A stretch of DNA of 64,000 nt from Liolophura sinensis (taxonomy: Eukaryota > Mollusca > Polyplacophora > Chitonida > Chitonidae): contig NC_088304.1 in assembly GCF_032854445.1 (NCBI RefSeq), forward strand, positions 10,737,704 to 10,801,703, given 5' to 3'. The first letter of the stretch is position 1, and each line of letters starts with the position of its first letter. A program made the position numbers and the translations under genes. A model generated the notes under the pieces. It made no database searches, was not told the origin of the DNA, and saw only the letters and a list, made by a program, of their open reading frames with translations. This document shows, piece after piece, positions 56,701 to 64,000 of this stretch.

Positions 56701-59700
56701 GTGACGTACAGATCTGCTTATAATGTTGGTGGAAGACAAGTGCACTTTTTTTCAATGAAGGTAGGACTGAAAAAATCACCATGCGAACATCAATTGCTGC
56801 TGACTGTTACCACAAGTCCAAATGTAGGGAGAGCATAGGAATCTCCGAAGTCTCTGTCTAACGCAGGGATTGAACTTGCACTGTGTGTGTCCTATTAGCA
56901 GACAGTCAAGCACCTAAACAACAGTCACAAGCCGCTCATATTACCTTTAAAGTATCCATGTCCTCCGCATGCCTCTCGACACTCCTGTATGGCATCTCTG
57001 ACCAGCCATCCTGACAGTGGCTTGCTGATGCATGACAACGCATGCACCTCTCGACCCAGGTCAGCCTAGAGAGGAATCACGAAAGTAAATCACAGCTAAT
57101 TCTATTTGTTCTGTTTTTGTTTTGTTTTGTTTTTTTACGATGTTTTCAAGAATATTTCACTTATGTGACCGAAGTCAAACTTATCAGTTGTTAGTATTGC
57201 GGACTCTTAACTCTGGAATCAAAATAAATTTTGTCATTTCTGTAGTATCTCGTCATCTCCTAAACATTACCATAAGCCAGCCAGCCATCAATATAAATGA
57301 AACATTGTCCAATCTGCATTGACTATCAGTGGACCTATCAATCTATACATTATAAAAACCATTGACTGCAAAAAAAGAAAAAGTGACTATTTAAAAACAA
57401 AAACGTAAGGTGTCTCAGCACAGGTCAAATGACAGAGAACCAATCAGAAAAGAGTGGTGTATGGTGTATGTTGCCTGTAGTATCTGGCACGCTTTGCTCT
57501 ATTACAAGATTGTCTGCTCTATATCCAGTAAACCTAAATAGTATGTGATCTTGTGAGACTAGATTATACTGGGCCATACCTACAGTCGTCCTTAGTGGGA
57601 CAACAACTTTTAGATAGCAATGTAATTTTATAATAATGTATTATACACACATTAAAAAAAACAACATATTTTCTTTCCGCCTTTTAATAATTCATAAACA
57701 GGACTTTATTAACTGGCTGGATCCCCTCAACTGACCTGATCTAAACACTTCAGCCAAAGGGGTAGGGGGCGGATAAATGTGATAATGACATTAGCACTGT
57801 CTTCACATCATTGTTTCCAACAGAGCAATTTATGTAACCGCCACTGTTCTATTTGTGCTTTGCTTTTTAATGCCACAGTGGTGGTGTACATTGAGACATC
57901 AAATCTTATCGGTGGGACATCACAACACCCTTCCACCCACCATAATGCTGGCCACCGTCGTATAAGTGAAATATTCTTGAGTACAGCGTAAAACACCAAT
58001 CAAATAAATAAACAAATAAATAAATAAATCACAACAATCTATTCAAGCAACACACCTTGCTGATGGCTTCACCCTGTTGCGTGTGGTTACTATACTTATA
58101 TATAAACAGCCAACTGTAAGGCAGATTGCTTTGTATTAAATGTACCTTGCGTCACAATCAAAGTATGCACAATTAGTCAGGGAACAGACAGGTTTATTTG
58201 ATGACATCAAGAAGACAGTTGTTGAAGAGTTCCAACGAAGGGCAACAACTCTTACCTGTCTTTGACTGTTGTCTCCCATGATTGTTCCAGCTCGGATGGA
58301 GACATAGTCCATGAAGAAGGTTTTACAAAAATGTTCTAATGTATACATCAGTGCCAGGTACGGGAAGAGACGCCATTGCTGAAAACACAAGATCATGTCT
58401 CAGCATTTTTCAATCAATCATACAGGATGATATACATTACGTAGACATCTTTATTTTCAGATGGTAAAAAGAATGCCTTTCAATATCTACATGTAAGACA
58501 CACCAGGTACAGGTTCAAACCCAGCCTTGGACAGAGAGGCTATGTATGTACATATGCTTGGTTTTTCACCTAATTACACGTAACAATGGTTTGGTCACAT
58601 GACAACAAGTCATTCGGTGTATGTGTGTACATTTGTATTGTGTCTTCTTGTGACAACGCGAGTCCAGGCTGCCACAATCCGGTTTCCTTGCCCTAACCTC
58701 TCTGCACCGAGTACCAAGCGAGACAGCAACAAGTGCCACTTTTAAAGTCTTTCATACCATCTGAACCGGCTTGATCCAAGGTCTCCCAACCCCGAAGCGG
58801 ACGCTCCAACCATTAACCAAAGAAATCAACAGAAGATGAAGATTTCCCCACCCTCAATGTTATCAACTATACTCACATAGCTCTTTGCATACTTTAACTT
58901 TCCTTGAAGACCACTTGTCTCGCAATAATACAGTTTATATATTTCTACATCAAACAGGGGAAAGTTTGTCATTAACTAAACTTGCTGCATGCCAGTGTTT
59001 TTACTCTGGGGTACACTCTTGAGTGTGGCATCAAATCAACAGTCAAATGAAGAAATTAACCAGCTTCTGTTACTGTGTGTGACAGGCACAGTTACCTACA
59101 ATTGATAGTGTGTGTCGAAAGGCACATTCACATGTAACTAATACTGTGTGTGACAGGTACATTTACCTGCAATTGATACTGTGTGTGACAGGTACAGTCA
59201 CCTGCAATTCATACTGCGTGTGACAAGTACATTCACTTGTAACTGATACTGTGTGTGACAAGTACATTTACCTGCAGCTGATTCTGTCTGTGACAGGTAC
59301 ATTTACCTGTAGTTGATATTGTGTGTGACAGGTACATTTACCTGCAGCTGATGCTGTGTGTAACAGGTACATTTACCTGCAGCTGATGCTGAGTGTGACA
59401 GGTACATTTGCCTGTAATTGGTACTGTGTGTGACAGGTACACTTACATGTAGCTGATACGTGTGTGACAGGTACATTTACCTGTAGCTGATACTGTGTGT
59501 GACAGGTACACTTACATGTAACTGATACTGTGTGTGACAGTTACAGTGACCTGCAATCGATACTGTGTGACAAGTACATTCACTTGTAAACGATACTGTG
59601 TGTGACAGGTACAATTACCTGCAGTTGATGCTGTGTGTGACAGGTACATTTACCTGTAACTGTAACTGTCTGTGACAAGTACATTTACCTGTAGCTGATA

Positions 59701-62700
59701 CTGTGTGTGACAAGTACAATTACCTGCAATTGATACTGTGTGTGACTGGCACAATTACCTGCAGTTCATACTGTCTGTGACAGGTAAATTGACCTGTAGC
59801 TGATACTGTGTGTGACAGGTACATTTACCTGTAGCTGATAATGTGTGTGACAGGTACATTTACCGGCAGTTGATACTTTGTGTGACAGTTACATTTACCT
59901 GTAGCTGATACTGTGTGTGACAAATACAATTAACTGCAATTGATACTGTGTGTGCCAGGTACAATTACCTGCAGTTCATACTGTGTGTGACAGGTACATT
60001 GACCTGTAGCTGATTCTGTGTGTGACAGGTACATTTACCTGTAGCTGATAATGTGTGTGACAGGTACATTCACCTGCAACTGCTACTGCGTGTGACTTGT
60101 GCATTTACCTATAGCTGATGCTGTGTGTAACAGGTACATATACCTGTAGTTGATACTGTGGGTGACAGGCACATTTACCTGTAGCTGGTACTCTATCACA
60201 GGAATTTCCTCATTCTCACGAGGTCCAAACTGTCTTCTAACGGCCGAGTACCTGATCGCAATGGTGATTGCACTCTTGAGGTTAGTCAGTCCCATGGAAG
60301 TGATCCCCACCCGACCCCCAGACAACGCTCCAAGGGAGGCTCCAAAACGCTTATTAGGGTCCTGCCAATACAAACATACATCTATGCATATACCCAAGTT
60401 TTGCAACTGTATACCTTTAGTGGTGCAAAAGACATAAAACATGCTGTGTTTGACCTAAAATTCGCCCCTAAAAAGCATACTTAAATACACGCTAATAATC
60501 ATGATAATGATGATCAAATATTACTTCTGCTGCTCAAGCTGACATATTTCCAGTAGGTTATCATCTTATCTTCAAAGCTAATGTTAAACCATCTTTATAA
60601 GATCAATAGAACTCTTAGAATAAGGAAAGGTTTGCAACTTTGTTGAGGACAAAATTTTAGGTCAAATACAGTATATCAAATTGTTGAATGACATAAATAC
60701 AGTATATCAGATTGCTTAATGACATAAATACAGTATATCAGATTGTTTAATGATATAAATACAGTATCAATTTGTATCATGATATGTTCCTTAATATAGA
60801 TGTTTAATGTTCATTTCATTAAAATTTAGTACAATTACATGAAAATAAACATATATACACAGTACTACATGGTGCGAAGATGGAATCTTTTCCAATGCTA
60901 CCCTATATATGGTTTTCAATCTTTTTCACTCATTTACATTGAAAGATGTGGCAGAATTCTATGAAATATGATGATATTATGTGTATCAACAGAATAACAA
61001 ACATCCATAAACAAATGTTTAATCCAATGGGCAAAAACTAGTGTAATTTTCCACAAGAAACTTAGACTTGGGAGCAAGGCTTCCAAAGAGCATGCCTGTA
61101 GGAAGCAAATGAATGCAGAACTTCAGCTCAATGCATAAAGAAATGAAATCGAGAATTTGGTAATATACGGTAATTAATATGTTCACAGAGCATCAAGGAT
61201 GGAAAATCCCCCTTGTGCCATTGTGCCTTACATGCATGTAAAACTTCAGGTCAAAACATGCTGTACTATTTGAGATACCAAAATGTTGTTAAATTTTGAT
61301 TCTAATACACTTGATCAAGAATTTTGTAATTTATGGTATTTAATATGCACACACTGATGGAATATCCCCCTCGTGTTATTGTGCTCTAGATGTGTGCAAA
61401 CCCTGAGCTCAATACATGCAGTACTTTTTGAGATACCATCCCTAACATTGCTTTTCCTGTTACACAGATGCTCAGGTACGACATAAGCTATGCCTGTACA
61501 CTGTACAGGTGGGCCAAACAAAAGGCTTTTACATCATTATAAAATCATTTAAATCTTTCTAATATTAATACATAATTATAAAATCACTTAATCTGCTGCT
61601 AACTTAGCATGACACAAAAATCAGTTACCTTGAAGGGTGTGATATACTTGCCGGCAGCTGACACATCCCCAGTCTTGTTCAACAGGTTAATTCTGGGGAT
61701 TCTGAGCTTGCTGAACATCACAAATCTGTAACACAGTTTATAGCAAGGAAACAAAATCTGTAACACAAGCTAGCAAGGAAACAAAATCTGTAACACAGTT
61801 TATAGCAAGGAAACAAAATCTGTAACACAAGCTAGCAAGGAAACAAAATCTGTAACACAAGCTAGCAAGGAAACAAAATCTGTATCACAGGCTAGCAAAG
61901 AAACAAAATCTGTGATGCAAGCTAGCAAGGAAACAAAATCTGTAACACAAGCTAGCAAAGGAATAAAATCTGTATAGCATGCTAGCAAGGAAACAAAATC
62001 TGTATCACATGCTAGCAAGGAAACAAAATCCTTGATGCAAGCTGGCAAGGAAACAAAATTTGTATCGCATGCTAGCAAGGAAACAAAATCTGTGATGCAA
62101 GCTTGCAAGGAAACAAAATCTGTAACACAAGCTAGCAAGGAATGAAATCTGTATAACATGATAGCAAGGAAACAAAATCTGTCACACAAGCTAGCAAGGA
62201 ATGAAATCTGTATAACATGATAGCAAGGAAACAAAATCTGTAACACAAGCTAGCAAAGGAACAAAATCTGTATAAGATGTTAGCAAGGAAACAAAATCTG
62301 TATCATATGCTATCAAGGAAACAAAATCTGTGATGCAAGCTGGCAAGGAAACAAAATTTGTATCGCATGCTAGCAAGGAAACAAAATCTGTGATGCAAGC
62401 TGGCAAGGAAACAAAATCTGTAACCCAAACTAGCAGGGAACAAAATCTGTAACACAGTAGCAAGGAAACAAAATCTAACCAACAGTTAGAATGGACATAA
62501 AATTTATAACATCTGGTTAGAATGGAAGCCAAAATGTGTAACACACGGGCAGCAAGGGTACAATGAACATGCAGAAATATCGCCTGTCAATCAAAACATC
62601 AGAATTTCTTCACATAAACTTAGCTCTCTTTTGTTTCTTTGGATTTCTTTCTTTAGTATTCCAGTTTATGTCTAACTACTCATTACCAATGCCAAAGAGG

Positions 62701-64000
62701 CGCTCCTTTTACCCATCATAAATGCCACTGAGGCATATTATCCCACATTACTGATTTTCAAAGCCACTGATGCCTATGCTCTCGCTTTACCCATTACTAA
62801 TGCCGTTGATATTTACCTTTTGACTCTACCCATAATTCAGGCCATTTAAATCTATCCTCTTGTTTTAATATACATTATCAATGCCACTGATGTCTGCCTT
62901 CTAACTTCACCCATTTTGCACCGTTCAAGTCTTAAGACTATCCTGTTGTTTACCCATTATTAATGTGATCTGGTCATATTTTGTGACTCCACGCATCATT
63001 CAGGCACTTAAAGCCTAATTTCTCACACTACCGTAAATGCAAATGAGGCCTGTCTCACTTTGCCAGTTACAAGTATCAATACCACTGTTCTCACTTACCC
63101 ATCACTGTTACTGAGGCCGACAGGCCTTACCTGTTGTCAATGTCAAAGATGCCTATCTTTTCACTTTATCCATTATCATTGTTACTGAGGACAAGATGGC
63201 CTTACCTGTTGTCAATGTCATCAAGGCCTACATGTATACTGTATCTTCTCACTTTATCCATTATCATCGTTACTGAGGACAACAGGTCTTACCTGTTGTC
63301 AATGCCATAGATGCCTATCTTCTCACTTTATCCATTATCATTGTTACTGAGGACAACAGGTCTTACCTGTTGTCAATGTCATCAAGGCCTACATGTATAC
63401 TGTATCTTCTCACTTTATCCATTATCATTGTTACTGAGGACAACAGGTCTTACCTGTTGTCAATGTCATCAAGGCCTACATGTATACTGTATCTTCTCAC
63501 TTTATCCATTATCATTGTTACTGAGGACAAATGGCCTTACCTGTTGTCAATGTCATCAAGGCCTACATGTATACTGTATCTTCTCACTTTATCCATTATC
63601 ACTGTTACTGAGGACAACAGGTCTTACCTGCTGTCAATGTGGTTGGACCATCTAGTGAACAACATACTCATATCTTTACTTTTCCAAAAGACTGGTAAAG
63701 AAATGACATATTCTACTTTCAACATTACTACTATCCGTCACAAAAATTAGAAGAATTAGGGTAAGGCCTACAAGTATATTCTCACTTAACCCATACTCAT
63801 TTCCACTGAGCTGTCTTTTCACCTTTTTCCAGTAATTAATGACCACATCTATATTTGTATTCTCACCCATTATCAATGCCGTTGAGACCTATCTTCTCGC
63901 CCATGTCACCCACCATAACACCTGGCAGAGTCTGCAGAGTCCTGGGGTCTCGTATTGGGGTGACAAATGTGTGCAGTCCATGGCACTTCCCATCGGGCGT
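50714..64000 (-). CDS. ACOX3: Peroxisomal acyl-CoA oxidase, ACOX3 type, 3' eleven exons (5' end outside window)
   Basis: Minus-strand exons: 64000-63867 (cut by the window edge), 61725-61629, 60361-60179, 58378-58256, 57065-56945, 55398-55273, 54924-54814, 54296-54142, 52961-52817, 52033-51879 and 50836-50714 (stop 50716-50714). They total 1473 bases, 490 residues, and all phases fit. Key stretches are [61 protein letters not shown] (the Glu at 55348-55346 is the expected catalytic base) and [14 protein letters not shown]. The protein ends VSKL; SKL is the type-1 peroxisomal import signal. It should oxidise branched or long-chain acyl-CoA with FAD and O2, giving enoyl-CoA and H2O2. The [14 protein letters not shown] signature favours ACOX3 over ACOX1. 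Four of its introns' ends carry junction-derived repeat arrays. Confidence 0.95.
51033..51750. repeat. Array A: about 38-42 base units derived from the ACOX3 exon 51879-52033 donor junction
   Basis: Units such as GAATATTCATGTTACCTGGC continuing CATTGGGGTGTCTGATGGGG. The exon-intron junction at 51865-51905 reads GAAATTCATAATACCAGGCC then ATTTGAGTGTCCAATAGG, an obvious match. On the gene strand each unit presents GGCCAG|GTAACATG, mirroring the true donor GGCCTG|GTATTATG. Four subunit types recur with a period near 153 bases (marker GATCACTTGAGTGTCTG at about 51075, 51227, 51380 and 51529), a higher-order repeat. Confidence 0.9.
52115..52378 (+). repeat. SINE-like family 1 in ACOX3 intron
   Basis: TTTGATTGCTGTTTTATGCC, AAGAATATTTCACTTAAAGG, GGGCAGAGCCCAGGGAAACC and CAGCATGAGATGGACTTGAC; full-length-looking. 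Confidence 0.75.
53424..53705 (+). repeat. SINE-like family 1, best-preserved copy
   Basis: AATTGGTGTTTTACGCCGTA, CTCAAGAATATTGCACTTAT, CCCGGCAGAGCCCAGGGGAA, CACGTACGGCTGTAGAGGAA and a tail CTCTCGGCCACAAAGGCTCT. The tail resembles a tRNA-like or box-bearing end, which I cannot confirm. It lies in the ACOX3 intron between 52961 and 54142. Confidence 0.8.
55399..58255 (-). other. ACOX3 introns around exon 56945-57065
   Basis: Apart from the exon, this stretch is AT-rich unique sequence with a family 1 scrap at 57120-57200 and a reverse truncated family 1 copy at 57915-58020. No junction-derived array here. Confidence 0.6.
59062..60178. repeat. Array B: about 31 copies of a 36-base unit derived from the ACOX3 exon 60179-60361 donor junction
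   Basis: The consensus unit runs TACCTGTAGCTGATACTGTG then TGTGACAGGTACATTT. It starts directly at the exon: positions 60171-60200 read ACATTTACCTGTAGCTGGTA then CTCTATCACAGG, where the last 22 bases are coding (…EYQLQ). On the gene strand each unit offers CAGCTACAG|GTAAATG, the same as the true donor. The 36-base unit keeps frame, and the exon frame stays open for about 96 bases into the array. Confidence 0.95.
60515..60775. repeat. Interspersed fragment plus a 31-base tandem repeat
   Basis: 60515-60660 resembles 3240-3410. 60661-60775 holds about four copies of AAATACAGTATATCAGATTG followed by TTTAATGACAT. Confidence 0.65.
61020..61450. repeat. Family 7 copy in ACOX3 intron
   Basis: Matches 19650-20350 (CCAAAGAGC, AACTTCAGCTCAATGCAT, TGTTATTGTGCTCTAGATGT, CTGAGCTCAATACATGCAGT, ACTTTTTGAGATACCA), same orientation. 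Confidence 0.75.
61726..62475. repeat. Array C: about 25 copies of a 30-base unit derived from the ACOX3 exon 61629-61725 acceptor junction
   Basis: Unit CTGTAACACAAGCTAGCAAG then GAAACAAAAT, beginning exactly at the acceptor. The junction itself (61703-61732) reads AGCTTGCTGAACATCACAAA then TCTGTAACAC, so both the exon edge and the intron end are mirrored in each unit. On the gene strand every unit has a pyrimidine-rich run and GTTACAG|ATTTTG, like the true GTTACAG|ATTTGT. Two repetitive minus ORFs (148 and 117 residues) are by-products. Confidence 0.93.
62660..63650. repeat. Array D: about 45-base units derived from the ACOX3 exon 63867-64000 donor junction
   Basis: The distal part (62660-63110) is degenerate. 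The proximal part (63110-63650) is five to six copies of a roughly 90-base dimer. Both half-units align with the exon end (TCTCACCCATTATCAATGCC then GTTGAGACCTATCTTCTC at 63861-63898): TCTCACTTTATCCATTATCA..TTGTTACTGAGG and TCTTACCTGTTGTCAATGTC..ATCAAGGCCTAC. On the gene strand they offer donors such as CAACAG|GTAAGACC and GATGG|GTAAGTG. The 114- and 126-residue plus ORFs here are artefacts of the repeat. Confidence 0.85.

Noticed and set aside
61800-62544. Minus-strand ORFs of 148 and 117 residues with Cys/Phe-rich repeats
   Set aside because: Products of the 30-base array C, whose unit is a multiple of three. They lie in an ACOX3 intron.
63311-63750. Plus-strand ORFs of 114 and 126 residues
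   Set aside because: They read through the 90-base dimers of array D on the strand opposite the gene.

Overview
The window is animal nuclear DNA. It is AT-rich, has short exons with GT-AG introns, and carries many dispersed repeats. Several of those repeats (a SINE-like element built around 'gtgttttacgccgtactc', and another ending in 'gttaagtacgacgttaaacc'-like sequence) are ones I associate with molluscs. A mollusc is therefore the most likely source, but this rests on memory and was not searched.

Four protein genes can be assembled exon by exon. (1) 386-13916, plus strand: the 3' part of HFM1 (MER3-type meiotic DNA helicase), from the Sec63-like region to the conserved SIFDGIF end. The upstream exons lie outside the window. 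(2) 28148-18550, minus strand: complete five-exon MRPS23 (mitochondrial small-subunit ribosomal protein), 182 residues. (3) 33684-41232, plus strand: complete eight-coding-exon CUEDC1 (CUE-domain protein), 504 residues. (4) 64000-50714, minus strand: the last eleven exons of a peroxisomal acyl-CoA oxidase of the ACOX3 type, ending in the peroxisomal signal SKL. The upstream exons are outside the window. HFM1 and MRPS23 converge. MRPS23 and CUEDC1 appear to diverge from a short shared promoter with ETS-like sites near 28.2 kb. CUEDC1 and ACOX3 converge across about 9.5 kb of repeats. MRPS23 and CUEDC1 are also neighbours in human (17q22, from memory), so this looks like ancient microsynteny.

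Two things stand out. First, in the ACOX3 gene four separate tandem arrays (51.0-51.75, 59.06-60.18, 61.73-62.47 and 62.66-63.65 kb) have repeat units that match the nearest exon-intron junction. Each unit carries a piece of exon edge plus its splice site, so the introns hold dozens of decoy donors or acceptors. The pattern suggests intron growth by tandem duplication across splice junctions. Second, the long 3' exons of HFM1 show four apparent reading-frame breaks, whereas every exon of MRPS23, CUEDC1 and ACOX3 joins in frame. This points either to decay of the HFM1 tail in this allele or to local sequence errors.

The rest is introns and intergenic DNA filled with dispersed elements (at least seven families), minisatellites, a MITE with terminal inverted repeats, and homopolymer or (AT)n runs. 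I found no tRNA, rRNA, CRISPR or prokaryotic features. All similarity statements were made by eye.
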